From: JAENVU01 sp046598395
GTDB lineage: Bacteria > Actinomycetota > Acidimicrobiia > IMCC26256 > JAENVU01
Direction of reading: 5' to 3'
DNA length: 64,000 nt
Assembly: GCA_046598395.1 (NCBI GenBank)
Contig: JBKJIQ010000009.1
Coordinates: 62,001-126,000 of the forward strand
Of the stretch, positions 35,123-43,298 are shown piece after piece. Numbering within the stretch: position 1 is the first letter of the stretch; every line of letters begins with the position of its first letter. A model generated the notes under the pieces. It had not been told where the DNA came from and did not search any database. It saw nothing but the letters and a program-made list of their open reading frames with translations. Position numbers and translations under genes: made by a program.

Positions 35123-35205
35123 CCCCGCGGAGCGGGCATTGTCTGGCAATCTGACGAGTCGTCAGATACCAGACAAGTCATAGCAATGACTAATGAGGGG
35201 GACTC

Positions 35206-36597
35206 GTGAAGCGATTTCGGTGGTTGGCGTTCGTCTGTGCGATCGCGTTCGTGCTCGCGGCGTGCGGGCGAAGCAGCTCACCGTCGGGGAGCGGTGACAC
35301 CTCGTCAACGACTGCTGCAGCCCCCGCCTCCGGCACGAACGGCTCGTTCGGCACCAGTGGTGTCGTCTGCAAGAAGGCCAGCCCGTCCGGGTCGCCGGCA
35401 CCCGGCGTCACCGCGTCCGACATCCACGTCGCTACGTTCTCCGATGCCGGATTTACCGGTCGCCCGGGGTTGAACCAGGAGTTCTTCGACACCGCCAAGG
35501 TCTTCTCGCAGTGGTGCAACGCCGCCGGTGGCATCAACGGTCGCAAGATCGTCGTGGACGAGCGCGATGCCGCGCTCTTCGACGTGCAAGCCAAGATGGT
35601 CCAGAGTTGCGCCGAGGACTTCGTGATGGTGGGCGGCGGTGCGGTCTTCGACCAGAACGGTGTGGAGACAAGGTTGAAGTGCACCATGCCCGACATCTCC
35701 GGGTTCGTTGTCAGCTCGCAAGCTCGCGGTGCCGACTTGCTCGTCCAACCGATCCCGAACCCCATCGATTCGATCCCGATCGGCGATTACCTCTACCTCG
35801 CCAAGAAGTACCCCGCGGCCGCGAAGGCCTACGGAGTGCTAACCGGTGACATCGACTCCACCAAAGTCGTCGCCCGGCAAGGCGATGAGGCCGTCAAATC
35901 ATTGGGCTGGACCGGCGTCTACAACGACGTGTACCCGCCCACCGGTCCGCCGGATTGGACCCCGTACGCGCAAGGCCTCAAAGACAAGGGCGTCAAGGGG
36001 CTTCTGTGGACCGGCGAGCCCGAAAACCTGGCCAAGCTCCTACAAGCTGTGAGCGATATCGGTTACAAGTTGGACTTTGTTCGCGTCGACGCGAACCACT
36101 ACGACCAGAAGCTCATCGAGACCGGCGGAGCGGCAGTCAAGGACGTCTACGTCCGTAGCATCTTCAGCCCGTTCGAAACCGCGAAGCCGGGCAGCCCGAC
36201 CCAGGAATACCTGGACGCCTTCAAGAAGTATCTGCCATCGGGCAAGGCCAAGGCGCTGCTCGGTCTCCAAGCATGGTCCGCCTGGATGTTGTTCGCGACT
36301 GCGGCCAACGACTGCGGCAACGACCTCACCCGCAGATGCGTGTACGACAACGCCAAGCAGATCAAGGAGTGGACCGGTGGCGGTCTCCATGCCGCGGTCG
36401 ACCTGAGCGCCGGCAAGGCCTCACCGTGCTTCACGAGCTTCATTGCCTCTTCGGCAGGGTTCAAGGTCGTGCCCGACCTCAAGCCCACCGAAGGCATCTT
36501 CCGTTGTGACCCGAAGGGCGTGTACACCCTCACCGGTGATTACGGGAAGGGCGTGACTCTGGCCGACGTCGGCAAGACCATGGCCGACGTCAAGTAG
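35206..36597 (+). CDS. branched-chain amino-acid-type ABC importer, substrate-binding lipoprotein
   Basis: A 463-residue lipoprotein (lipobox VLAAC, then a Ser/Gly linker). The fold is a periplasmic type-1 binding protein of the LivJ class: IHVATFSDAGFTGRP, NAAGGINGRKIVVDE, VGGGAVFDQNG, YNDVYPPTGPPDWTPYAQ, GLKDKGVKGLLWTGEP. The GTG start has GAGGGGGAC upstream. The permease and ATPase genes follow directly. The ligand cannot be told; related actinobacterial proteins bind amino acids, amides or aromatic acids. Confidence 0.88.
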   Translation: MKRFRWLAFVCAIAFVLAACGRSSSPSGSGDTSSTTAAAPASGTNGSFGTSGVVCKKASPSGSPAPGVTASDIHVATFSDAGFTGRPGLNQEFFDTAKVFSQWCNAAGGINGRKIVVDERDAALFDVQAKMVQSCAEDFVMVGGGAVFDQNGVETRLKCTMPDISGFVVSSQARGADLLVQPIPNPIDSIPIGDYLYLAKKYPAAAKAYGVLTGDIDSTKVVARQGDEAVKSLGWTGVYNDVYPPTGPPDWTPYAQGLKDKGVKGLLWTGEPENLAKLLQAVSDIGYKLDFVRVDANHYDQKLIETGGAAVKDVYVRSIFSPFETAKPGSPTQEYLDAFKKYLPSGKAKALLGLQAWSAWMLFATAANDCGNDLTRRCVYDNAKQIKEWTGGGLHAAVDLSAGKASPCFTSFIASSAGFKVVPDLKPTEGIFRCDPKGVYTLTGDYGKGVTLADVGKTMADVK

Positions 36598-36618
36598 TCC
36601 GACCACCAGCCGTCACGT

Positions 36619-36655
36619 GATCCCGAGGCCGACCGTCAGGGTCGACCTCGGGATC
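36619..36655 (+). terminator. hairpin between binding-protein and permease genes
   Basis: Sixteen-base arms (GATCCCGAGGCCGACC and GGTCGACCTCGGGATC, one mismatch) with a 5-base loop. It sits between the two genes with no T tract. It probably acts as a processing or partial-termination signal that keeps binding-protein mRNA in excess of permease mRNA. Confidence 0.65.
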
Positions 36656-36672
36656 GAACCACCTGGAGCCGA

Positions 36673-38844
36673 GTGGACAAGTTCCTGACCTTCACGATCG
36701 TTGGCCTGAGCCTCGCGGCCATCTACGCAATCATCGCGAGCGGACTCGTCCTCACGTACACCACGACGGGAATTTTCAACTTCGCCCATGGCGCGGCCGG
36801 GATGCTGGCGGCATTCACGTATTGGCAGCTCCGCTTCGAATGGGGATGGCCCGTTCCGGTGGTGCTCGTCCTCATCCTCGGCGTTATGGCGCCACTGTTC
36901 GGTGTGATCCTCGAAGTGGTGGTCATGCGCGGGTTGCGCGGCACGACCGACACCGTGAAACTCGTGGTGTCGATCTCGCTGCTCTTGTTCATGATCGGGC
37001 TGGCGCAGCTGATCTGGCCGACCGGTGTGAGCCGACCCATGTCGAAGTTTTTCGCATCGAGTGGCACCATCAAGCTCGGGCCAACGACGATCACGTGGCA
37101 TCAGGCGATCACCATCGCGGTCGCGATCATTGTGGCCATCGTGTTGCGAATAGGGCTCACCCGATTCCGCTTCGGCATCGCGATGCGCGCCGCGGTCGAC
37201 GATCCGTCGCTGTCTGCGCTCAACGGTGCGCGCCCCAACCGCGTGTCGATGTTGGCGTGGGCACTGGGCACGGCACTCGCCGCAGTGGGCGGCATTTTGA
37301 TCGCACCGAACGTGGTGCTCGACGCGCCGTCGCTCAGCCTGCTGATCGTGAGCGCGTACGCCGCCGCCATCTTCGGGCGTCTGCGCAGCCTTCCCCTCAC
37401 ATTCCTCGGCGCCATCGTGGTGGGCCTCACCGACGGTTACCTCACCGGGTATCTCCCTCAGAACCAGTACCTCCCGGGCCTTCGCATTGCCAGCCCGGCG
37501 GTACTGCTCTTCGTGGTCCTGCTGGTGATGCCGAATCCCAGGCTACGCGGCCGGATGACCCGCAGTCGCGAGTTCTTCCCCATGCCATCGATGCGCGGCG
37601 CGCTCGTCTTTGCCGGCACGGTGGCCGCCGGCGGAGTGGTACTGATGACTACGTTGTCGATCCCCGACCAACTCACGTACGGAAAACTCTTTCCGATCGC
37701 GATCGTGGCGTTGTCGTTGGTGCCGCTCGTGGGATTCGGCGGTCAGATTTCGCTTTGCCAGATGAGCTTCGCCGGCATCGGAGCCCTCGTCATGGCGCAC
37801 CTCGGCCATGGTGGCGACCCCGTTGCGTTGGTGTGGGCGGTACTCATCGCGGCTGCGGTCGGCGCCCTGATCGCACTCCCCGCGTTGCGGCTCTCCGGGA
37901 TCTACCTGGCACTCGGGACCGCGGCCTTCGCAACAATCCTCGATCGCTGGATTTTCACGCTGCCGAAGTTCTCGGTGTTCGGATGGTTCGACGTCGACCT
38001 CTTCACCCAAGGATCGGTCAAGGTCGACCCGCTCACGGCGTTTGGAACCACCTTCGACGACCCCGGCGCGCAAATGGTGATCGGCGCGGTCGCGTTCGCG
38101 CTGGTGGCGCTGGTCGTCATTGCGATCCGCCGCGGCCGGTTGGGTCGGCGCTTGATCGCCATGAAGGACAGCGAGGCGGCATGCGCCACGCTTGGCATGA
38201 ACCTCTTCGGCACCAAGCTCCTCGTGTTCTCGATCTCAGCCGGGATCGCCGGTCTCGGCGGCGCGCTGTACGCCACCCAGCTCACCACCATTCAGGCGGG
38301 AAAATTTGACCTGGTCAACAGCCTGCAAGTCTTCGCGCTCAGCGTGGTGGGGGGTATCGGCGCAGTCGGTGGTGCGCTGTTCGCCGGCATCTCGCTCTAC
38401 GCGGTGCTTCCGATGATCGGTACCCTCTTCCCGAGCCTGGTGCGCTGGGTCCCCCTCCTACCCGGCGCCACCGGGATCGGACTCGGTCGCAATCCCAACG
38501 GAGCGGTGAGCCAAATGCGAGAGGGATTCGCTCCGCTTGCCGGTTCGCCGTCAGCGCTGTTGGTGATGACGCTCGCGCTCGTCGCGCTGTACGGCCTCCG
38601 ACTCGTCGACGCGATCGACAACTGGACGTTCGTTGGCGGACTGGTCGTCATCCCACTGGTGGCATCTGTGATCGCGACGGTATCGAGCGCCTCCAAGCAG
38701 CGCATACTTGCGAAGCTCGAATCCTCACCCGGCCGCACGCCCCTGGAGTGGGTCGGCATCGATCGTGAGTGGACCGAGGCCGACGTCGTCGCCATGGACG
38801 CCGTCTTGGGGACCGCGCAGATGGAGAACCATGGCGCTGCTTAA
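36673..38844 (+). CDS. fused LivH-LivM type permease
   Basis: A 723-residue membrane protein with two permease halves. The N-terminal half (about 1-300) has LVLTYTTTGIFNFAHGAAGM and RAAVDDPSLSALNGARPNRV, typical LivH. The C-terminal half (about 315-700) has LVGFGGQISLCQMSFAGIGAL and MKDSEAACATLGMNLFGTK, typical LivM. The two are normally separate genes. The GTG start at 36673 has CTGGAG upstream. It is predicted to form the import channel with the two ATPases that follow, coupled by a 14-base overlap with livG. Confidence 0.9.
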   Translation: MDKFLTFTIVGLSLAAIYAIIASGLVLTYTTTGIFNFAHGAAGMLAAFTYWQLRFEWGWPVPVVLVLILGVMAPLFGVILEVVVMRGLRGTTDTVKLVVSISLLLFMIGLAQLIWPTGVSRPMSKFFASSGTIKLGPTTITWHQAITIAVAIIVAIVLRIGLTRFRFGIAMRAAVDDPSLSALNGARPNRVSMLAWALGTALAAVGGILIAPNVVLDAPSLSLLIVSAYAAAIFGRLRSLPLTFLGAIVVGLTDGYLTGYLPQNQYLPGLRIASPAVLLFVVLLVMPNPRLRGRMTRSREFFPMPSMRGALVFAGTVAAGGVVLMTTLSIPDQLTYGKLFPIAIVALSLVPLVGFGGQISLCQMSFAGIGALVMAHLGHGGDPVALVWAVLIAAAVGALIALPALRLSGIYLALGTAAFATILDRWIFTLPKFSVFGWFDVDLFTQGSVKVDPLTAFGTTFDDPGAQMVIGAVAFALVALVVIAIRRGRLGRRLIAMKDSEAACATLGMNLFGTKLLVFSISAGIAGLGGALYATQLTTIQAGKFDLVNSLQVFALSVVGGIGAVGGALFAGISLYAVLPMIGTLFPSLVRWVPLLPGATGIGLGRNPNGAVSQMREGFAPLAGSPSALLVMTLALVALYGLRLVDAIDNWTFVGGLVVIPLVASVIATVSSASKQRILAKLESSPGRTPLEWVGIDREWTEADVVAMDAVLGTAQMENHGAA

Positions 38845-39556
38845 CGTGGTAGGCGCCACGGTCCGCTTTGGCGGCAACATCGCGCTCGACTCGGTGAACC
38901 TGACCGCCGAACCGGGCGTCGTGACCGGATTGATCGGGCCGAATGGTGCGGGCAAAACCACCCTCTTCAACGTGATCACGGGACTGCTCCCGCCGAACAG
39001 TGGTCGCGTACGGCTGGGCGGACGTGACCTCACGAATATGTCGCCCACGAAGCGCGCCCGCCAAGGCCTCGCTCGCACCTTCCAACGGCTCGAGCTGTTC
39101 ACCTTGCTCAGTGTGCGTGAGAACATCCGTGTCGCGGCCGACATCCGGAAGGGCTGGTCCCGCGAGAAGGACGACCCCGCCGCGATCGTCGAACACATCA
39201 TCGATCGGGTCGGGTTGCGCGACGTCGCGGATGCTCGGGTCGACTCTCTCCCCACCGGCCAGTGCCGCCTGGTCGAGTTGGGCCGATGCCTCGCGACAAA
39301 ACCGCAGGTGCTCCTGCTCGACGAACCTGCCTCCGGCCAGGACGAGAGTGAGACCATCGTATTTGCATCGTTGCTCCACGAGCTGGCCACCGAAGGCATG
39401 GCGATCGTGCTCGTGGAACACGATGTGCATCTCGTGATGGGCGTCTGCGCAACCGTGCACGTGCTCGACTTCGGTCAGATCATCGCGTCGGGCACGCCGG
39501 CCGAGATCCAGCGCGATGGAGCGGTGCTTGCCGCATACCTGGGCGGCAGCGCGTGA
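38831..39556 (+). CDS. livG: LivG-like ABC ATPase
   Basis: A 241-residue ATPase: Walker A GPNGAGKTT, the Liv-family loop RQGLARTFQRLELF, Walker B VLLLDEPASGQDE and H-loop VLVEHDVHLVMGVC. The signature is LPTGQCRLVELGR, with Pro-Thr-Gly in place of the common Ser-Gly-Gly; this variant is seen in actinobacterial LivG proteins. It starts inside the permease stop region and overlaps livF by GTGA. Together with LivF it should drive import through the fused permease. Confidence 0.92.
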   Translation: MALLNVVGATVRFGGNIALDSVNLTAEPGVVTGLIGPNGAGKTTLFNVITGLLPPNSGRVRLGGRDLTNMSPTKRARQGLARTFQRLELFTLLSVRENIRVAADIRKGWSREKDDPAAIVEHIIDRVGLRDVADARVDSLPTGQCRLVELGRCLATKPQVLLLDEPASGQDESETIVFASLLHELATEGMAIVLVEHDVHLVMGVCATVHVLDFGQIIASGTPAEIQRDGAVLAAYLGGSA

Positions 39557-40257
39557 ACCTGCTGGAACTCCGCGATGTACGCGCCGACTACGACCGCATC
39601 GATGTGCTGTTCGGCATCAACCTCGAAGTCCCCCAGGGCAAAGTCGTCGCGTTGCTGGGTCCGAACGGTGCCGGCAAGACCACCACCTTGCGGGTCGCGG
39701 CCGGGCTCCATCCCGCCGCCTCCGGCGATGTGTTGGTGGCGGGTCGGCGCGTGAACGGCACTGCGCCCGAGGAACTGGTCCGGCGCGGACTGTGCCTTAT
39801 CCCGGAGGGTCGGGGCATCTTCCCCAACCTCACCGTGCGCGAGAACCTGCGGATGATGACCTACGCCGGAATCACCTTCGGCGCGGTCGAAGCCGAGGCT
39901 TACGAGCGGTTCCCGCGCCTGAAGGAACGACGACGCCAGTTCGCCGGCACCCTGTCGGGCGGCGAGCAGCAAATGCTGGCAATGTCTCGCGGTCTCGCCA
40001 CCCGACCCGCCGTGCTCCTGCTCGACGAACTCTCGATGGGTCTCGCACCCATCATTGTGGAGGAGTTGTACGCGATCGTGGCCCAAGTGGCGAGTGAGGG
40101 CGTCTCAATCCTGGTCGTGGAACAGTTCGCGAGCACGGTGCTGGGCGTCGCGGATCTCGCCGCGGTCATGGTGCACGGGAGAATCGCTCGAGTCGGAACT
40201 CCCGCGGAGTTGGCCGACGACCTGTCCTCCGCGTACCTCGGCGGTGAACCCACATGA
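39553..40257 (+). CDS. livF: LivF-like ABC ATPase
   Basis: A 234-residue ATPase: Walker A GPNGAGKTTTL, the loop RGLCLIPEGRGIFPNLTVREN typical of LivF, signature LSGGEQQMLAMSRGL, Walker B LLLDELSMGLAP, H-loop VVEQFASTVLGVAD. Note Glu-Leu-Ser-Met instead of the usual Glu-Pro-Ser in Walker B, frequent in LivF. The GTG overlaps the livG stop (GTGA). A small membrane-protein gene follows after 61 bases. Confidence 0.93.
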   Translation: MNLLELRDVRADYDRIDVLFGINLEVPQGKVVALLGPNGAGKTTTLRVAAGLHPAASGDVLVAGRRVNGTAPEELVRRGLCLIPEGRGIFPNLTVRENLRMMTYAGITFGAVEAEAYERFPRLKERRRQFAGTLSGGEQQMLAMSRGLATRPAVLLLDELSMGLAPIIVEELYAIVAQVASEGVSILVVEQFASTVLGVADLAAVMVHGRIARVGTPAELADDLSSAYLGGEPT

Positions 40258-40318
40258 CGGTACAAGCACAATCAAGTCTGATGTTCGAACCGAAGCGTAA
40301 CCATGGAGTGAGGACGAG

Positions 40319-40669
40319 ATGATCGAGCACCCGGAGCGGGTAGAACAGTTCAAGCAGGACATCGCCGCGATGCAGGTGCGGGATCCCGCGGCCGGACGCG
40401 ACCGGCTCTTTCTGCGCGGCGGCACCACGCTGATGGTGATCGGCATCATCGTCACGATCGCCGGGTACGTGCAGTCGCACGGCACCACCAACCCCCTCAC
40501 CCAGTCGGATGCCACGATCATCGCGTTGATCGGTCTGGCCCTCTGCGTGGTGGGTGCCGCCCTGTTCCTGCGTGGCTCGATCGCCGCGTTCTTACGCTTC
40601 TGGCTGGCCCGCCTGGTGTATGAGCAGAAGGCGCAAACCGATCGAGTCGTCGACAAACTCGGTTCGTGA
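40319..40669 (+). CDS. small two-helix membrane protein
   Basis: A 116-residue protein: a soluble N-terminus (EHPERVEQFKQDIAAMQVRDP), helix 1 near 40-57 (LMVIGIIVTIAGYVQSHG), helix 2 near 68-90 (IIALIGLALCVVGAALFLRG) and an amphipathic basic tail. The start has GGAGTGAGGACGAG directly upstream. I do not recognise the family. Its place after livF suggests an accessory role, but this is only position. It ends 8 bases before the palindrome at 40678. Confidence 0.7.
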   Translation: MIEHPERVEQFKQDIAAMQVRDPAAGRDRLFLRGGTTLMVIGIIVTIAGYVQSHGTTNPLTQSDATIIALIGLALCVVGAALFLRGSIAAFLRFWLARLVYEQKAQTDRVVDKLGS

Positions 40670-40677
40670 CCCCTTAC

Positions 40678-40726
40678 GAACTTGCGCCACTTTCCCACCG
40701 TATAGGTGGGAAAGTGGCGCAAGTTC
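40678..40726. repeat. perfect palindrome, 22-base arms (twin of 41683-41729)
   Basis: The arms start GAACTTGCGCCACTTTCCC and are perfectly complementary around a 5-base centre. The stop codon of the leftward DUF559-type gene lies at its edge. It could serve as a bidirectional terminator, but a near-identical copy upstream of the same gene makes a mobile or repeat-type palindrome more likely. Confidence 0.85.
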
Positions 40727-41636
40727 AGGGGGCGCGTTGCCGCAATAGCTCTTGGAGTGCGGCGCAGGCAAGCGTGCCACCCGATCGAAGGTCCGGTTTC
40801 ACGACGGTGACCATGAGCCAGCCCGCCACGGTGAGTCTGTGTCGCCGCGCGGAGTCATGCGCCGTCGCCACACGCCCCGTGTGAAACTCGTCAGAGTCGT
40901 ATTCGTAACCCACCCGTGCGTCGGGCCAACCGCCGTCTATTTGACCGACGAAGCGTCCGGCGCGGCTCACGATGACCTGGCGTTGCGGCAACGGGAGCCC
41001 ATGCCGACGTAACGCCGCGAAGAGAAGTGTCTCCATCTCGCTATCCGCGGACCGCAGGTTCCGCGGCCTCGCCGCAACGAGACGGCCCAAGCGGACGCTT
41101 CCGCGCCGCCCTCGGCCGCCAAGTCGCTCGAGCACGTCATCGACCGCCTCAAGCGTGGTGAGCTTCCGTCGAAGCGCGTTTTCGAGGGCGAGCTCGGCGA
41201 CGGCTGGCCGTACCGCGGCGAGGCCGAGCAACGTCAACGGCACCGAGGACACGGGGATGCCAGCGACAATCTGCACGTCGCGGTCGGGGCAGAGGTCCTT
41301 GAGTTCATGGACGATGAGGCCGTCATGATGAGCTCGACGCCACCGGGGGCAGGTGATTTCGACGAGGTCTCGGTCACTACCGGGAAGACCATGGACGGCT
41401 GCGGCCGACCGGTGAGATGCCAACGCCCGGAACCCACCGGCCCAGCAGCCAGCAAGGAGCTGCCCCTGCCATGTGGGTGGAACTGCGGCGAACCGATACA
41501 CCGGGCCAAAGACGCGGACGACGACCCCTCGATCGAGGGCGACGTGGACCTGGCGGTCGGTCAGACCAACCATGCGAGCGTGCTCCAGCTGGAACATGCC
41601 GTGATTCTTGGATGCAAACTCCGCGAGACGATACAT
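40725..41636 (-). CDS. AbiEi/DUF559-type protein
   Basis: A 303-residue protein. The N-terminal part (FQLEHARMVGLTDRQVHVALDRGVVVRVFGPVYRF) is a winged-helix like that of AbiEi antitoxins. The C-terminal part (RQVIVSRAGRFVGQIDGGWPD, ARVGYEYDSDEFHTG) is a DUF559-type nuclease-like fold with Asp/Glu candidates. Such genes are often solitary in actinobacteria and are thought to be linked to abortive infection or to mobile DNA. I place the start at the ATG at 41636; a frame running further left through the palindrome would translate the repeat and is unlikely. The gene is exactly framed by twin palindromes. Confidence 0.72.
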   Translation of the reverse strand: MYRLAEFASKNHGMFQLEHARMVGLTDRQVHVALDRGVVVRVFGPVYRFAAVPPTWQGQLLAGCWAGGFRALASHRSAAAVHGLPGSDRDLVEITCPRWRRAHHDGLIVHELKDLCPDRDVQIVAGIPVSSVPLTLLGLAAVRPAVAELALENALRRKLTTLEAVDDVLERLGGRGRRGSVRLGRLVAARPRNLRSADSEMETLLFAALRRHGLPLPQRQVIVSRAGRFVGQIDGGWPDARVGYEYDSDEFHTGRVATAHDSARRHRLTVAGWLMVTVVKPDLRSGGTLACAALQELLRQRAP

Positions 41637-41682
41637 CCGGACATTCAACCCATAGGGTGAGACACTGCCCCCGCGACGGCCG

Positions 41683-41729
41683 AACTTGCGCCATTTTTCC
41701 ACCATATAGGTGGGAAAATGGCGCAAGTT
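41683..41729. repeat. palindrome, near-copy of 40678-40726
   Basis: Twenty-one-base arms (start AACTTGCGCCATTTTTCC) with one mismatch around a 5-base centre. It matches the palindrome at 40678 over most of its length, including the central TATA. It stands 7 bases before the stop side of the aminotransferase gene and 46 bases upstream of the DUF559-type start. Confidence 0.85.
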
Positions 41730-41736
41730 GGTGGAG

Positions 41737-42897
41737 TTAGAGGGTGAGGAGACGGGCTGCCGCCTCCGCGAGGACTTCTGGCCGTTTGCAGAACGTGAAG
41801 CGGATGAGGCTCGTACCCGCTTCCTTGTTGTCGTAGAACACCACGTTCGGGACCGCGACCACCCCGCAACGGCCCGGGAGCGCACGACAGAACGCAAGAC
41901 CGTCGATCGTTCCGAGCCGTCGGATATCCGCGGTGACGAAATAGGTACCGCGCGGCGTCAAGGTGTCGAAACCTGCGGCTTGCAGGCCGTGGATGAGGAG
42001 GTCGCGCCTCGCGCTGAGGTCGGCGGCGAAGTCTCGGTAGTAGTCGTCCGAGAGGTTCGTCAATCCGGCTGCGATCGCGTGTTGAAACGGCGTGCCGCCG
42101 GCATACGTGAGGAACTGCTTGACGGTCCGCACCGCCGCCACGAGTTCCGGCGACGCGCACACCCAACCGATCTTCCAGCCCGTGAATGAGAACGTCTTGC
42201 CGGCCGACGAGATGGTGACTGTGCGATCCCGCATGCCGGCGAGGGTCGCGAGCGGGATGTGCTGGGCGCCGTCGTACGTGAGGTGTTCGTAGACCTCATC
42301 GGTGATCACGATGAGGTCGTGCTCGATGCAGAGGTTCGCGATCAGTTCCAGCTCAGCGCGGTCGAACACCTTGCCCGTGGGGTTGTGCGGTGAGTTGAGC
42401 AGGATGGCTTTCGTGCGCGGGGTGATGGCCCGGCGCAGTTCGTCGGGATCGAAGGCGTAGTCCGGCGTTCGGAGCGTCACGACTTTGCGGGTCGCGCCCG
42501 CCATCCCGACACACGCGGCGTAGGAGTCGTAATACGGCTCGAACATCACGACCTCGTCGCCCGGCTCGCAGATCGCGAGCAAGGTGGCCGCAATCGCTTC
42601 GGTGGCGCCGGCCGTCACGAGGACTTCGTCGGCTGGGTCGTGAGTGAGTCCGTACCAGTGCCGCTGATGCTCGGCGATCGCGCTCCGTAGCTCCGGAATC
42701 CCCAAGCCGGGCGGGTACTGGTTGTGTCCGGCGCGGATCGCTTCGATCGCAGCTTCGGCGATCTCCGCTGGACCGTCGGTGTCGGGGAACCCCTGACCGA
42801 GGTTGATCGAGTCCGTGGCCACTGCCAGCGCCGACATCTCGGCGAAGATCGTGGTGCCGAACCCCTGGAGGCGCGCGCTGAGGTACGGATGGGTCAC
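41737..42897 (-). CDS. class I/II pyridoxal aminotransferase
   Basis: A 386-residue fold-type I PLP enzyme. NLGQGFPDTDGP near the start, then NQYPPGLGIPELRSAIAEHQ, NSPHNPTGKVFDRAELE, VITDEVYEHLTYDG and the PLP Lys in SSAGKTFSFTGWKIGW. The pattern matches the KAT/MetC-like aminotransferase I/II family (kynurenine or methionine-type aminotransferases). The GTG at 42897 overlaps the DUF3054 stop (GTGA). It is the last gene of the sulfatase operon. Confidence 0.9.
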   Translation of the reverse strand: MTHPYLSARLQGFGTTIFAEMSALAVATDSINLGQGFPDTDGPAEIAEAAIEAIRAGHNQYPPGLGIPELRSAIAEHQRHWYGLTHDPADEVLVTAGATEAIAATLLAICEPGDEVVMFEPYYDSYAACVGMAGATRKVVTLRTPDYAFDPDELRRAITPRTKAILLNSPHNPTGKVFDRAELELIANLCIEHDLIVITDEVYEHLTYDGAQHIPLATLAGMRDRTVTISSAGKTFSFTGWKIGWVCASPELVAAVRTVKQFLTYAGGTPFQHAIAAGLTNLSDDYYRDFAADLSARRDLLIHGLQAAGFDTLTPRGTYFVTADIRRLGTIDGLAFCRALPGRCGVVAVPNVVFYDNKEAGTSLIRFTFCKRPEVLAEAAARLLTL

Positions 42898-43298
42898 GCG
42901 GGCGTGGCGCGGGCTTGGCGGAATGCGATGCGGAGGAACCGCCAAGCGACCGTCACCAAACTGAGAAATCCGAACGCGACGAGCGTGAAGACGCTGTAGA
43001 GCGGCCGGTCGGTGAGCGTTCGCAATGGGCCGCCGATGAGCACCGCGATCGCGACCGTGCCCACGAGTCGGAGTGGCCACCGGTCCGGACGCGTGTACAC
43101 CTTGGTCACCAGCATCCCGATGAGCCAACCCACCGCGAGCGGCCACCAGACGTTGAAGAACCAACCCGCGCCGCGCTGCACGCCATGGTTCTCTTTGCCG
43201 AGCGCGACGAACAACAGGATGCACGCGAGGTCAACGGCCAGGGCGATGAGCGCGCCGCGCCCAAACGCCGGTCGTTTCTCGGATACCGGCGCGGTCAC
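42894..43298 (-). CDS. DUF3054 membrane protein
   Basis: A 134-residue protein with four predicted helices: GALIALAVDLACILLFVALGK, a loop with ENHGVQRGAGW, FFNVWWPLAVGWLIGML and LYSVFTLVAFGFLSLVTVAW. It matches the DUF3054 family, function unknown. It overlaps the sulfatase stop by ATGA and the aminotransferase start by GTGA, so it is in the middle of the operon. Confidence 0.85.
   Translation of the reverse strand: MTAPVSEKRPAFGRGALIALAVDLACILLFVALGKENHGVQRGAGWFFNVWWPLAVGWLIGMLVTKVYTRPDRWPLRLVGTVAIAVLIGGPLRTLTDRPLYSVFTLVAFGFLSLVTVAWRFLRIAFRQARATPA

Noticed and set aside
36822..38309. Long plus-strand open frame of 495 codons inside the LivH-LivM gene
   Set aside because: Arg/Pro-rich composition without motifs; it is an alternative frame of the permease.
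41637..41897. N-terminal extension of the DUF559-type gene through the palindrome
   Set aside because: It would translate the repeat and much of the aminotransferase gene; the ATG at 41636 begins the recognised winged helix.
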